From Selenomonas sp963528755 (GTDB lineage Bacteria > Bacillota > Negativicutes > Selenomonadales > Selenomonadaceae): a stretch of 64,000 nucleotides of DNA. This document shows, piece after piece, positions 5,363-14,343 of this stretch; position 1 is the first letter of the stretch; each line of letters starts with the position of its first letter. The stretch is from NCBI RefSeq assembly GCF_963528755.1, contig NZ_CAURXA010000003.1, forward strand, positions 248,001 through 312,000, in the 5' to 3' direction. The position numbers and the translations under genes are program-made. The notes under the pieces were generated by a model. The model did no database searches. It was not told the origin of the DNA and was given only the letters and a program-made list of their open reading frames with translations.

Positions 5363-7266
5363 CAGAAGCCACCTCCCACGAAAGCTGTGCCGCCCGCACA
5401 GTAAACACCCAGAAGCGCGAGCAGGACAGCGCCGACGATGACGACCGTCGCATAGAACTGCGTCTGCCCCGTCTCAAAGAAGGAGAGAACGCCGCTCAAG
5501 AGGCGTACAAAAAGCGCGAGAAGGTTCACGATGCCGTCGACGATGTAGATGTCGATCCAGTAGAAGACCCTGCCGCAGCCGTCGACGAAGACCTTGCGAA
5601 GCCCCGCATAAATCTCGTCGATGTAGTATTTGTGATAGCTGAGTGTGTAGAAAATGCCGAGCCGTTCTGCGATTGCATCGGCAGAAACGGCCTTCTTCAC
5701 ATAGACGAGGTAGGCGATGGCGAGCGCGAGGAGCGTCAAAGCGGTCGATACGCCGGCGACCGTCGGATCGATCGCGCCCTCGTGCGCGTGCCCGAAGTAG
5801 ACCCAAGAGCCGAAGCCCCACGCATGACCCAAAAAGCCGCTGACGACGGCGAGCGCCGCGAGGATGAGGAGCGGCAAGCGCATCCACCAGCCCGCTTCGT
5901 GCGCGTGGTACGCCGTGCCCGTGCGGCAGTCGCCGAGGAAGGCGACGAAGAGCAGCCGCGCCATGTAGAGCGCCGTCATGAAAGCTGTAACGGTCGCGAG
6001 GACGTAAAGCGGCGTCGAGACTTCCGCCGCCGCAAAGAGGATCTCGTCCTTCGAGAAGAATCCCGCGAAAGGCGGCAGACCCGCGATCGCGAGAACGCCG
6101 ATCGTCATCACGGCGAACGTCCACGGCATCTTCTTCCAAAGCCCGCCCATGCGGAAGATGTCCGCCTCGTCGGCGAGCGCGTGCATGACGGCGCCCGCCG
6201 AGAGGAACAGAAGCGCCTTGAAGAAGGCGTGCGTCATGAGATGGAACATCGAGGCCGTCAGCGAGCCGACGCCGAGCGCGAGCATCATGTAGCCGAGCTG
6301 GCTGACCGTCGAATAGGCGAGGATGCGCTTGATCTCGCGCTGTGTCAAGGCGATGCTCGCGGCGAAGATCGCCGTGAAACCGCCGACCCATGCGATCAAA
6401 TCCATGAGGAAGGGCGAAGCCGCGAAGATGAAGTAGGCGCGCGCGACGAGGTAGACGCCCGCGACGACCATCGTCGCCGCATGAATGAGCGCGGAGACGG
6501 GCGTCGGGCCTTCCATCGCGTCGGGCAGCCAGACGTGCAGCGGGAATTGGCCCGATTTTCCAATCGGTCCGATGAAGAGGAGGAAGCCCGCGACGGTCAA
6601 GAATACCGTGCCGAGCGTCAAGACCTCAAGCGGCACGAGCATGCGCAGGTTCAGAAAGTCGAGCGTGCCGAAGTGAATCTGCAAGAGCAGGATGCCGAGG
6701 AGCAGGCCGAAGTCGCCGACGCGCGTCGTGATGAACGCCTTCTTCGCGGCCTCCCGCGCCGATACGCGCTGATAGTAAAAACCGATCAGAAGGTACGAAC
6801 AGAGTCCGACGCCCTCCCAGAAGACGTAGAGCTGCAGGAAGTTCGACGCGAGCACGAGCCCGAGCATCGACGCGACAAAGAGCGAGATGAACGAGAAGAA
6901 GCGCCCCATACCGGGATCGTCCTTCATGTAGCCAACGGAATAGATGGCGACGCAAAGCGATACCGTCGTGACGACGAAGAGCATCATCGCCGTGATGGGA
7001 TCGACGAGGACGCCCATCTCCAGGACGAGGCTGCCTACCGTCATCCAAGCGGTCTTCGCGACGTACGGCGCTTCTACCGTGATCGGCGTCCGTAAAACCT
7101 CGGCGATGACGCCGCCCGAGAGCGCGAAGCTCGCGGCGATTGCGGCAACGACGAGCGCCGTCGCAAGGCGTGGCAGGGCGCGCAGAAAGCCCGCGAGGAC
7201 GAAGGCGATTCCCGGCAGGAGCGGTATGAGCCACGCATGGTGCAGGGCGAAAGAGGAAAACATCAT
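5362..7266 (-). CDS. nuoL: NADH-quinone oxidoreductase subunit L
   Basis: 634 residues, the largest antiporter-like subunit, with the N-terminal NuoL domain, the central proton-pump domain ('QFPLHVWLPDAMEGPTPVSA' and 'LTQREIKRILAYSTVSQLGY') and the extra C-terminal part that forms the lateral helix. It lies distal in the membrane arm. Full length, in the usual K-L-M-N order. Confidence 0.96.
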   Translation of the reverse strand: MMFSSFALHHAWLIPLLPGIAFVLAGFLRALPRLATALVVAAIAASFALSGGVIAEVLRTPITVEAPYVAKTAWMTVGSLVLEMGVLVDPITAMMLFVVTTVSLCVAIYSVGYMKDDPGMGRFFSFISLFVASMLGLVLASNFLQLYVFWEGVGLCSYLLIGFYYQRVSAREAAKKAFITTRVGDFGLLLGILLLQIHFGTLDFLNLRMLVPLEVLTLGTVFLTVAGFLLFIGPIGKSGQFPLHVWLPDAMEGPTPVSALIHAATMVVAGVYLVARAYFIFAASPFLMDLIAWVGGFTAIFAASIALTQREIKRILAYSTVSQLGYMMLALGVGSLTASMFHLMTHAFFKALLFLSAGAVMHALADEADIFRMGGLWKKMPWTFAVMTIGVLAIAGLPPFAGFFSKDEILFAAAEVSTPLYVLATVTAFMTALYMARLLFVAFLGDCRTGTAYHAHEAGWWMRLPLLILAALAVVSGFLGHAWGFGSWVYFGHAHEGAIDPTVAGVSTALTLLALAIAYLVYVKKAVSADAIAERLGIFYTLSYHKYYIDEIYAGLRKVFVDGCGRVFYWIDIYIVDGIVNLLALFVRLLSGVLSFFETGQTQFYATVVIVGAVLLALLGVYCAGGTAFVGGGF

Positions 7267-7274
7267 GCCACCCC

Positions 7275-7586
7275 CTAGCCTTTCATGCGCTGCAGCGCAT
7301 CAAGTGAAATCGTATGACTGTCATGGTAGATGCGGAACGCGAGCGCAAGCCCCACGGCGATCTCCGCTGCGCCGACCATCAGAGAGAAGACGGCCAAGAG
7401 CTGACCTTCGAGCGCATCGACCGGCAGAAAGCGGTTAAACGCGACGAGATTGAGATTCGCCGCATTCAGCATCAGCTCGATGCTCATGAGCACGACGATG
7501 AGATTTCTCTTTTGGATGAGGCCGAAGAGACCGATGGAAAAGAGGATCGCCGCCAACATGAGATAATGCAGAAGTCCTACGCTCAT
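7275..7586 (-). CDS. nuoK: NADH-quinone oxidoreductase subunit K
   Basis: 103 residues with three transmembrane helices and the conserved acidic residues in 'VVLMSIELMLNAANLNLVAF', needed for proton transfer in the membrane arm. It overlaps nuoJ by four bases (ATGA). Confidence 0.96.
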   Translation of the reverse strand: MSVGLLHYLMLAAILFSIGLFGLIQKRNLIVVLMSIELMLNAANLNLVAFNRFLPVDALEGQLLAVFSLMVGAAEIAVGLALAFRIYHDSHTISLDALQRMKG

Positions 7587-8086
7587 TGTCCTTCCTCCTT
7601 TGCCAAAACAATCGCGCCGACGAGAGCCGCCAGAAGGAGCGTCGCCGCCAGCTCGAACGTCATCACATACTCGCCGAGCATGAGGTCGGCAAGCTTTTCA
7701 ATCGAGTTGCCGACAGGCGCTTCCATGACCTCCGCGAACGGCGTCACATAGACCGCCGAGAATACGACGGCGAAGAAGAGAGCGGCAGCGACGGGCGCGG
7801 CGAACCATCGCGCGTTGTCGGGACTCGTCTCCTCGCCCGGCGCATGGCGCGTGAGCATGACGCCCAAGACGATGAGCACGGCGACGCCGCCCGCGTAGAT
7901 CATGAGCTGCGCCGCACCGAGAAAGTCCGCGCCGAGCTGGAAGTAGAGGCACGCGACGCCGATGAACGTGACGGTCAGGAGGAGCGCCGCATGGACGAGC
8001 TTCTTCGCGAGCACCACGCCGAGTGCGCCCGCGAGCGTGACGGCCGCCAAGAGATAAAAGACGCCTGCATTCAGGAAATCACTCAT
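7583..8086 (-). CDS. nuoJ: NADH-quinone oxidoreductase subunit J
   Basis: About 167 residues starting MSDFLNAGVFYLLA, with five hydrophobic helices and the glycine-rich third helix region ('QLMIYAGGVAVLIVLGVML') typical of NuoJ. The reading frame is open further upstream, but those residues are basic and belong to the nuoI coding region; the ATG at 8086 gives an 8-bp overlap with the nuoI stop. Confidence 0.94.
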   Translation of the reverse strand: MSDFLNAGVFYLLAAVTLAGALGVVLAKKLVHAALLLTVTFIGVACLYFQLGADFLGAAQLMIYAGGVAVLIVLGVMLTRHAPGEETSPDNARWFAAPVAAALFFAVVFSAVYVTPFAEVMEAPVGNSIEKLADLMLGEYVMTFELAATLLLAALVGAIVLAKEEGQ

Positions 8087-8498
8087 GCGGCTCGCCCCCC
8101 TCCTTCTTTTTCTCCCTTTCTTCCGCCACCGCATCGTACTTCAAATCCTCCTTGAAGTACGTCGCAATCGTAAAATTCTTGTCCCAAGTAATCGCCTGCG
8201 TCGGGCAGACCTCGACGCATATACCGCAATAGATGCAGCGTCCGATGTCGTGCCAGTACTCCGCCATGTGGCGCTTCTTCGCCTCGTCCGTCACGATATG
8301 AAGGTCGAGCGCCTTGTTCGGACAGCTCGTCGCACATAGACGGCACGAGATGCACTTTTCCGTCTCCATCGCCAGATGTCCGCCGCGAAAGCGCTCGGTC
8401 ATCGGAATCTTTTCCTCGGGATAGGAAACGGTCTCCTTCTTGCCCCAGAAGTGACCCCAAGTCACGTCGAGGCCCTTGATCAATCCTTTGCCCCACAA
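8079..8498 (-). CDS. nuoI: NADH-quinone oxidoreductase subunit I, 2x[4Fe-4S] protein
   Basis: 139 residues with two ferredoxin motifs, CISCRLCATSCP and CIYCGICVEVCP, holding clusters N6a and N6b that pass electrons toward NuoB. The C-terminus is charged (EEREKKKEGG). Since no NuoEFG are encoded here, electrons probably enter the peripheral arm at this subunit, perhaps from ferredoxin; that is inference. Confidence 0.96.
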   Translation of the reverse strand: MWGKGLIKGLDVTWGHFWGKKETVSYPEEKIPMTERFRGGHLAMETEKCISCRLCATSCPNKALDLHIVTDEAKKRHMAEYWHDIGRCIYCGICVEVCPTQAITWDKNFTIATYFKEDLKYDAVAEEREKKKEGGEPHE

Positions 8499-8528
8499 AG
8501 TTCCTCATTCCTTTCGCCGAAACGCTTC

Positions 8529-9569
8529 CTAAAACATCTGCCAAAGCATCATGCCGACGCCCGTCAAGAGGACGTTGAGCATCGCCGCAGGCAGGAGGAG
8601 CTTCCAGCCGAAAGCGATCTGATGGTCGATGCGAAAGCGCGGGAACGTCCAGCCGACCCATTGGAAGATGACGACCATGAGAACCGCCTTGAGGAAGAAC
8701 CAGAAGATGCCCGGCAGAAAAGCCGGCCCCTGCCAGCCGCCCAAGAAGAGCGTCGTCACGAGAATCGCGATGGAAAGGAGGTTCGCGAACTCCGCGAGAA
8801 AGAAGAGAGCCCAACGCATGCCGCTGTACTCTGTGAAGGGGCCGGCGATGATCTCCGACTCACCCTCAAGGATGTTGAACGGCGGACGATTGCTCTCGGC
8901 GATCATGCAGATGAAGACGATGAGGAACGCGAGCGGCTGTTTGAAGATGTACCAGCAGTCCGCCTGCGCCTCGACGATGCGGCTCATATCCAAGGAGCCC
9001 GTGAGCATGACGACGCCCATGAGAGCGAAGCCGAGCGGCAGTTCATACGTCAGAAGCTGCGCGACGGCACGCATCGAGCCGATGAGTCCATACTTGCTGT
9101 TCGACGCGAAGCCGCCCATGAAGAACGGCAGAACCGCCTGCGCCGAGATGGCGAGCAGGAGGAACAGCCCGATGTTCACATCGGCGAAGACGACACCCGC
9201 ATCGAACGGATAAAAGGCGTAAATCAAGGCCGCCGGCACGAAGACGAGGATCGGCGACAGACTCCAGACGATGCGGTCAGCGCCGTCCGGCATGATGTCC
9301 TCCTTGCTGAGGAGCTTCATGGCGTCCGCCACGGGCTGCAAAAGTCCTCCCGGCCCCACGCGGTTCGGCCCAAAGCGCACCTGGATGAAGGCGCAGACCT
9401 TGCGCTCGCCGAAGGTGAATACGAGAGCCGCTGTCATGACGATTGCAAGAAGGACGGCGATGCCGAGAAGCGTCATGACGACCTCAGCGAGGAAAGCGTC
9501 GCCGAGCGCCCCCGTCAGGAAGAGCCGCAGTTCGTTGATATAGGAATAGACGATGCCCGTTTCCATCAT
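8529..9569 (-). CDS. nuoH: NADH-quinone oxidoreductase subunit H
   Basis: About 346 residues from the ATGATG at 9569/9566, eight or so transmembrane helices, quinone-site family motifs 'RFGPNRVGPGGLLQPVADA' and 'SNRPPFNILEGESEIIAG'. The start is set 8 nt after the nuoD stop with a G-rich SD; the open frame before it overlaps nuoD and is not family-like. It joins the membrane and peripheral arms. Confidence 0.95.
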   Translation of the reverse strand: MMETGIVYSYINELRLFLTGALGDAFLAEVVMTLLGIAVLLAIVMTAALVFTFGERKVCAFIQVRFGPNRVGPGGLLQPVADAMKLLSKEDIMPDGADRIVWSLSPILVFVPAALIYAFYPFDAGVVFADVNIGLFLLLAISAQAVLPFFMGGFASNSKYGLIGSMRAVAQLLTYELPLGFALMGVVMLTGSLDMSRIVEAQADCWYIFKQPLAFLIVFICMIAESNRPPFNILEGESEIIAGPFTEYSGMRWALFFLAEFANLLSIAILVTTLFLGGWQGPAFLPGIFWFFLKAVLMVVIFQWVGWTFPRFRIDHQIAFGWKLLLPAAMLNVLLTGVGMMLWQMF

Positions 9570-9577
9570 TGCACCCC

Positions 9578-10675
9578 CTAGCAGTCGACCTCGCCCATCA
9601 GCGGGTCGAGCGTCGAATAGACGACAACGGAGTCGGCGATCAGCGTGCCGCGGCACAGGGAATCGAGCGCCTGCAGGTTCACGAAGGACGGCCGGCGGAT
9701 GTGTACGCGGTAGGGCTTCGCCGTGCCGTCGCTCACGATGTAGAAGCCCAGCTCGCCGCGCGTGTTCTCGACGCGGTGGTAAACCGATCCTTTCGGCGGG
9801 CGAAGCTGCGGCGACACTTTCTTCTTGAAATCCCCTGCAGGCATATCCTTCAAGGCTTGGCGGATGATCTTCGCGCTCTCGCCCATCTCCTTGAGACGCA
9901 CCTCATAGCGATCCCAATCGTCGCCGATCGTGCCGACGGGCACCTCGAAGTCGAGATGGTCATAGACACAGTACGGTTCGACGCGTCGGATGTCGTAGGC
10001 GACGCCCGTCGCACGCAGGTTCGCACCCGACAGCGACAAGGACTTCGCCTCCTCCGCCGTCATCGGCGAGACGCCCTTCATGCGCGCATAGAAGATCTCG
10101 TTGCCCGTGATGAGATTGTCGTATTCTTCGAGCATTACGGGCACATAGTCGAGAAATTCCAACGTCTTCTTGATGAATTCGTCCGTCGCATCATAGGAGA
10201 CGCCGCCCAAGCGGATGTAGCTCGTCGACATGCGTGCACCGCAGAGGAGATCGAAGAGGTCGAGCACCTTCTCGCGGTCGCGGAAGGCGTAGATGAAGGC
10301 CGTCGCCGCGCCGAGATCATTGAGAAGCGTGCCGATGAAGACGAGATGACTCGCGATGCGGTTCAATTCCGCCGCGATGACGCGCAGATACTCGGCGCGA
10401 AGCGGCACGCGGATGCCCGCGAGCTTCTCCACCGCCGTACACCATGCGAGGTTGTTGTTCATCGCCGAAACGTAGTCGAGCTTGTCCGTATAGGGCAGGC
10501 TCTGCGCATACGTGCGCGACTCCATGAGCTTTTCGATGCCGCGATGGATGTAGCCGACAATCGGCTTCGCGCGCTCGATGCGCTCGCCCGAAAGCTCGAG
10601 TTCGACTTGCAGCACGCCGTGCGTGCTCGGATGCTGCGGCCCCATGTTCAGGATGTAGGTGCTTTTTCCAGCCAT
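9578..10675 (-). CDS. nuoD: NADH-quinone oxidoreductase subunit D
   Basis: 365 residues, 49-kDa type subunit that forms the quinone pocket with NuoB. Starts with 'YILNMGPQHPSTHGVL', the invariant His-containing loop, and contains 'GYIHRGIEKLME'. It is a separate gene, not fused to nuoC as in E. coli, but its first 28 bp overlap the end of nuoC in another frame. Confidence 0.96.
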   Translation of the reverse strand: MAGKSTYILNMGPQHPSTHGVLQVELELSGERIERAKPIVGYIHRGIEKLMESRTYAQSLPYTDKLDYVSAMNNNLAWCTAVEKLAGIRVPLRAEYLRVIAAELNRIASHLVFIGTLLNDLGAATAFIYAFRDREKVLDLFDLLCGARMSTSYIRLGGVSYDATDEFIKKTLEFLDYVPVMLEEYDNLITGNEIFYARMKGVSPMTAEEAKSLSLSGANLRATGVAYDIRRVEPYCVYDHLDFEVPVGTIGDDWDRYEVRLKEMGESAKIIRQALKDMPAGDFKKKVSPQLRPPKGSVYHRVENTRGELGFYIVSDGTAKPYRVHIRRPSFVNLQALDSLCRGTLIADSVVVYSTLDPLMGEVDC

Positions 10676-11145
10676 ACGAGCTTTCCTCCCTCCAATTTCG
10701 GCACAGGCGCGACGAAATCCTTGCGCAGAGGATGCGCGGGATAGTTGTCTGGCATGAGAATCCTTCGAAGATCGGGATGACCCAAGAACTCCACGCCCAT
10801 GAGGTCGTAGACCTCGCGCTCCTCGAACTCCGCCCCCGGGTACAGCGATGTCGCCGACTCGATGACGGGCGCGGCAGCGTCGAGCGCAGCCTTGACCTCA
10901 AGTTTTACATTCTCTTCCATATTGTAGAGATGATAGACCATCTCGATATGATCTTTCCAGTCGACCGCCGTGAGATTGCCGAGGCGGTCGAAGCCCTCCT
11001 TCTCCTTGAGGGCGCGCAATACGGCGGGAAAATCTGTCGCCATGACGATGAGCGCGGGCTCTTGCGCTTCTGCGTCGAACGTCGCTTTGGGGAAGATCTC
11101 GACGAGCTTTGCCAGCCGCTCCTTGGAAAAATACCGCGTCCTCAT
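10648..11145 (-). CDS. nuoC: NADH-quinone oxidoreductase subunit C
   Basis: 165 residues, 30-kDa type subunit of the peripheral arm. Has the family region 'AEFEEREVYDLMGVEFLGHPDLRRIL' (shown here by its key positions EREVYDLMG and HPDLRR) near residues 105-135. Overlaps nuoB by four bases and nuoD by 28. Confidence 0.95.
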   Translation of the reverse strand: MRTRYFSKERLAKLVEIFPKATFDAEAQEPALIVMATDFPAVLRALKEKEGFDRLGNLTAVDWKDHIEMVYHLYNMEENVKLEVKAALDAAAPVIESATSLYPGAEFEEREVYDLMGVEFLGHPDLRRILMPDNYPAHPLRKDFVAPVPKLEGGKLVWLEKAPTS

Positions 11146-11651
11146 CGCGCTTCACCTCCCGCCCGCTTCGCAAGATCAGGATGCTGAATCTTGTCGCGCA
11201 GCTTCATCATCGCGTCGATCAGAGCCTCGGGACGCGGCGGGCAGCCCGGCAGATAGATGTCTACAGGAAGCACCTCGTCGAGGCACTTGACCGTCGAGTA
11301 GGTGTCCGTGAAAGGCCCGCCGTTAAGGTTGCAGTTGCCCATCGCGATGACGTACTTCGGCTCGGGCATCTCCTCGTAGAGACGGATGAGAGCCGGTGCC
11401 ATCTTCCACGACAGCGTGCCCGCGACGATCAGGAGATCGGCCTGGCGCGGACAGGCGCGGAAGACCTCGTAGCCGAAGCGCGCGAGGTCGAAGCGCGCCG
11501 CCGCCGTCGCCATCATCTCGATGCCGCAGCACGCAAGCCCCGAGGCCAGCGGCCAGATCGAGCGCGAGCGCGCCCACTTGAAAATCGCATCGACCGAGGT
11601 CACGATCACATTCTCCCGGAGCGCGGCAGGAACGACGTCCACTACTTCCAT
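11142..11651 (-). CDS. nuoB: NADH-quinone oxidoreductase subunit B, N2 cluster protein
   Basis: 169 residues from MEVVDVVPAALRE. All four N2 cluster ligands are visible: the CC pair in LACCGIEMM, the Cys in MGNCNLNGG and the Cys in LPGCPPRPEA. N2 is the last cluster before quinone. The start at 11651 overlaps nuoA by 10 bp; the longer open frame lies inside nuoA and is discarded. Confidence 0.96.
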   Translation of the reverse strand: MEVVDVVPAALRENVIVTSVDAIFKWARSRSIWPLASGLACCGIEMMATAAARFDLARFGYEVFRACPRQADLLIVAGTLSWKMAPALIRLYEEMPEPKYVIAMGNCNLNGGPFTDTYSTVKCLDEVLPVDIYLPGCPPRPEALIDAMMKLRDKIQHPDLAKRAGGEAR

Positions 11652-11995
11652 GCGAGATCCCCCTTCCTCCATGCATACCAAAGGCCAAGTGCCAAGATTC
11701 CAAGGAAGACAAACATTTCCAAAAATGCGAAAAGTCCGAGCCGATTGAACGACACCGCCCACGGATAGAGAAACACCGCCTCGACGTCGAAGAGGAGGAA
11801 CGCGAGCGCGTAGCGGAAGTAGCCGACGTGGTACTGCACATCGCTCGACCCAACCGTATCGACGCCGCACTCATACGGCTTCTGCTTCTCCGGCGTCGGC
11901 TGGCGCGGCTGCAAGATGCGCGCGGGCGCGAGAACTAGGAAGGGAAAAATAAGCACCACGACGAAAAAGAGTCCGAGTCCGCCAAATTCTCCCAT
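11642..11995 (-). CDS. nuoA: NADH-quinone oxidoreductase subunit A
   Basis: 117 residues with three transmembrane helices and the conserved segment 'YECGVDTVGSSDVQYHVGYF' followed by 'LLFDVEAVFLYPW'. First gene of the operon, with AAGGGGGAG 6 nt before ATG and a sigma-70 type promoter about 60-90 bp upstream. Confidence 0.96.
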   Translation of the reverse strand: MGEFGGLGLFFVVVLIFPFLVLAPARILQPRQPTPEKQKPYECGVDTVGSSDVQYHVGYFRYALAFLLFDVEAVFLYPWAVSFNRLGLFAFLEMFVFLGILALGLWYAWRKGDLAWK

Positions 11996-12056
11996 AGAAA
12001 CTCCCCCTTTTTATTGATAAATATTGGTTATGTCATAATGGCTCGTGATAACTATT

Positions 12057-12085
12057 AGTATAGGATTTATGAGGAATATTGTCAA
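12057..12085 (-). promoter_or_regulatory. Promoter of the nuo operon
   Basis: On the minus strand TTGACA (12085-12080), 17 bp, TATACT (12062-12057). It lies about 60 bp before nuoA and is the only clear promoter for the 11 genes. Confidence 0.88.
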
Positions 12086-12227
12086 GAGAAGCATTACGGC
12101 GATTCTTCCTTCGCCGTCTCTTTATCCTCTCCCTCCTGGCTGGCATAGCCAATTACATAAGAAAACGGCTCGATGAGAGGAACGACAGCAACGAGCCTGG
12201 GCGCTAGCCCCTGTCTTATGAGAAAAG

Positions 12228-12258
12228 AAAAGCCCCCGACTCCAACTCGGGGGCTTTT
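12228..12258. terminator. Bidirectional terminator in gap between nuo and DUF4160 genes
   Basis: AAAAGCCCCCGA (12228-12239) and TCGGGGGCTTTT (12247-12258), a 12-bp stem with A/T ends. It probably stops the minus-strand DUF4160 pair before the nuo promoter. The rest of 12086-12362 holds no supported gene. Confidence 0.88.
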
Positions 12259-12362
12259 CGTGTATCGATGATGACACGACTTACATTTGCTACGTATAGA
12301 CAGCATATTCGCACCGCCATGCGCAAGATGCCTCACACGGCATGCGGATCTATTCCCATTGC

Positions 12363-12635
12363 TTATCGTTTGACTTCCGCTCGCTTGAATACCCGCAACC
12401 ATGCAGAAAGAATCGTTTCGCGATTTTTCCTCAGATAACGCAACATATCTCTCATATCACACGCGTCCACGCTTCCCGTATCCCTTGCAAGTTCAACGGA
12501 ATCAGACGTGACCCAAAACTTCGTGGCGTCTTGCCGCTGTCTTTTTTTACTGACGTGGACATGAACTGGCTCTTCTCCGTCTCCAATCCAAAAATAGATG
12601 CAGTACCCCATATATTCAAGCAGGGCTTTTGGCAT
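12363..12635 (-). CDS. DUF4160-family small protein
   Basis: 90 residues. The N-terminal pattern 'GYCIYFWIGDGEEPVHVHV' with the HVHV strand, and a C-terminal helix 'MRYLRKNRETILSAWLRVF'-like (positions 65-84), match the DUF4160 family. Such proteins are often paired with a small partner in toxin-antitoxin-like two-gene units, but the biochemical role is not settled. Its start overlaps the upstream gene by 20 bp. Confidence 0.75.
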   Translation of the reverse strand: MPKALLEYMGYCIYFWIGDGEEPVHVHVSKKRQRQDATKFWVTSDSVELARDTGSVDACDMRDMLRYLRKNRETILSAWLRVFKRAEVKR

Positions 12636-12900
12636 GTTCCCTCATCTCCTTGCGCCAGTCATCCCATATAATGGATTCATTGTCCTGAAGAAATTTCTCT
12701 ATGACGAGCAAATCATCTTCCGAAAAGCCAAAGGATTTCTCACAGGCGACATCGGGAAGCCGCCACTCGGAAAAAGCGTTGTCATCGTCCCCCCGCTCAA
12801 CACGAATCGCAAGATTGTCCCCCCCGTCACGATCATCATATTGTTTCGTTATATAAAACGACCATGGCACTTCATTTTTATAGAGTCGGCTGTACAACAT
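12616..12900 (-). CDS. Small acidic partner protein of the DUF4160 gene
   Basis: About 94 residues from MLYSRLYKNEVPWSF; AAAGGAGAA lies 6 nt before this ATG, which is why the longer open frame is not used. Acidic, with a C-terminal region (FSEDDLLVIEKFLQDNESI) resembling the end of DUF4160 itself. It could be the DUF2442-type or another partner; no firm family is assigned. Confidence 0.6.
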   Translation of the reverse strand: MLYSRLYKNEVPWSFYITKQYDDRDGGDNLAIRVERGDDDNAFSEWRLPDVACEKSFGFSEDDLLVIEKFLQDNESIIWDDWRKEMREHAKSPA

Positions 12901-12996
12901 GAGGATTCTCCTTTCCGCATCACGCCAAATCTCTTCCAAAATTATATAAAAAATCCACCTCGCATGCAAGGGAACGGCAATCAACGCCTTGCGCCT

Positions 12997-14076
12997 TCAC
13001 ACCTTATCCCGCCGCATCATCTCCAACACCTCGCCGAGCCTTCTCGCTACATCCTGCACCTCGATCGCCTTCATGCAGGCGTTCGTGCCCGAGGGACAAC
13101 GCGTCTTGCAGCACGGAGCGCATGGGTACGGCGACTCGATGAAGAAGTTGCGTCCGTGCAGAGGGCCATAGATCGTCGGACGCGTCGGCCCCCAGAGGCT
13201 CAGCGTCGGCAGGCCGACGGCGGCGGCAATGTGCAGGGGACCGGTGTCGGGGCACAGGAGGAGCGTCGCTTCCTGCATCAGCGCCGCCGTTTCAAGGAGG
13301 CTCGTCTCGCCTGCGACGGAGACGGCTTTGCCGCGCCATGATGCTTCGAGCGTCTTCATCGCTTCACCAATGATGGGGCGATCGGTGCCGCTTCCCAAAA
13401 AGACGATCTGCACATCTTCCGGAAGAGCAGCGAGCGCGGCGCAGAAGCGCTCGGGCGGCCACTCCTTGCTCTGCCACGTCGTGCAGAGGCTCACGAGCAC
13501 GATCGGGCGATCGGGCGCGATGGAGCGTGCGGCGAAAAAGGGCGCGGCGAAGCCCGTGAGCGCAGCGGGAAGCTGCAGCGCGATGCGCGTGTCCTCATGC
13601 GCGATGCCGAGCGGCGCAAGGGAAGCGAGGTAGCGGCGCACCTTGTGCGGCTCCGCCAGCTTCGGCGCCTTCTCTGTCATGAAGAAGCCCGCGCCCTCGT
13701 GACGCTCGCGCACGCCGATGCGGCGCGGCGCACCCGAAAGACGCGCGAGAATGCCCGTCAAGAGGAGATCCTGCACGTCGAGCGCGACATCAAAGCGGCG
13801 CGGCGCGAGAAGCGCGCGAGCCTCACGGAGCAGGCGAAAAGCCTCCAGAAAGCGCCCGTGCGCCACGGCGCGGTCGAAGGGCCTTCTATCCCAGACGAGC
13901 AATTCGTCGATCTCGGGGCATGCGGCGAGAAGTTCGTCGGCGGGCGGGCTCGCGAGCCACGCGATATGCGCCGCAGGCAGCGCACGGCGAAGCGCCCGCG
14001 CGACGGGCGTCGCATGAAGCACGTCGCCGATGGCGCTCAAGCGGATGATGAGGATGCGTGCGCGGGATAGATCCAT
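12997..14076 (-). CDS. Glycosyltransferase family 9 (heptosyltransferase-like)
   Basis: 359 residues. N-terminus 'ARILIIRLSAIGDVLHATPV' is the GT9 nucleotide-sugar/acceptor loop, and 'LLCPDTGPLHIAAAVGLPTL' near residue 260 is the second GT9 signature. These enzymes add ADP-heptose or related sugars to the lipopolysaccharide inner core at the inner membrane, which supports a diderm host. The C-terminus carries a Cys-rich stretch (PYPCAPCCKTRC) found in some GT9 members. It stands alone here, with a promoter for the opposite strand upstream. Confidence 0.88.
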   Translation of the reverse strand: MDLSRARILIIRLSAIGDVLHATPVARALRRALPAAHIAWLASPPADELLAACPEIDELLVWDRRPFDRAVAHGRFLEAFRLLREARALLAPRRFDVALDVQDLLLTGILARLSGAPRRIGVRERHEGAGFFMTEKAPKLAEPHKVRRYLASLAPLGIAHEDTRIALQLPAALTGFAAPFFAARSIAPDRPIVLVSLCTTWQSKEWPPERFCAALAALPEDVQIVFLGSGTDRPIIGEAMKTLEASWRGKAVSVAGETSLLETAALMQEATLLLCPDTGPLHIAAAVGLPTLSLWGPTRPTIYGPLHGRNFFIESPYPCAPCCKTRCPSGTNACMKAIEVQDVARRLGEVLEMMRRDKV

Positions 14077-14127
14077 AATGTTCCTCCTGCCTCGCTGAAC
14101 ATACGTTCAAAGAAGTCTGCGACAAAG

Positions 14128-14156
14128 TTTACGGCGGCGATTGCGTCTGCTATAAT
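14128..14156 (+). promoter_or_regulatory. Promoter toward the SNF2 helicase gene
   Basis: TTTACG (14128-14133), 17 bp, TATAAT (14151-14156) with an extended TGC before the -10. It would give a 5' leader of over 300 nt that includes the tandem repeats at 14236-14447. Confidence 0.6.
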
Positions 14157-14235
14157 GAAAAGATATGATAAGCCGCTGCAGCGGATGTACGGCGGCTTCC
14201 TTACATTCTTTAATAAACCATTCTCGTTTTCTATA

Positions 14236-14343
14236 TTACCATGAAACCCCAAGAGGTCAAGCCCAAAGGGCGCAGACCGATTGGCCAGGCTTCTGTAAGG
14301 GCGGCGCACTTTTGTCCACAAAGTGGACGTTTGTGCGTGTAGG
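14236..14343 (+). repeat. Dispersed 105-bp repeat, copy A
   Basis: Starts TTACCATGAAACCCCAAGAG and ends in a GTCCAC-AAA-GTGGAC hairpin region. It is directly followed by copy B. Relative to B it carries a 2-base insertion in the middle that shifts the coding-like frame. Related copies lie at 14344, 43598 and (opposite strand) 19099. Confidence 0.85.

Noticed and set aside
12094..12402. 102-residue minus-strand frame between nuoA and the DUF4160 gene
   Set aside because: It reads through a strong terminator hairpin and the nuo promoter, and shows no family pattern.
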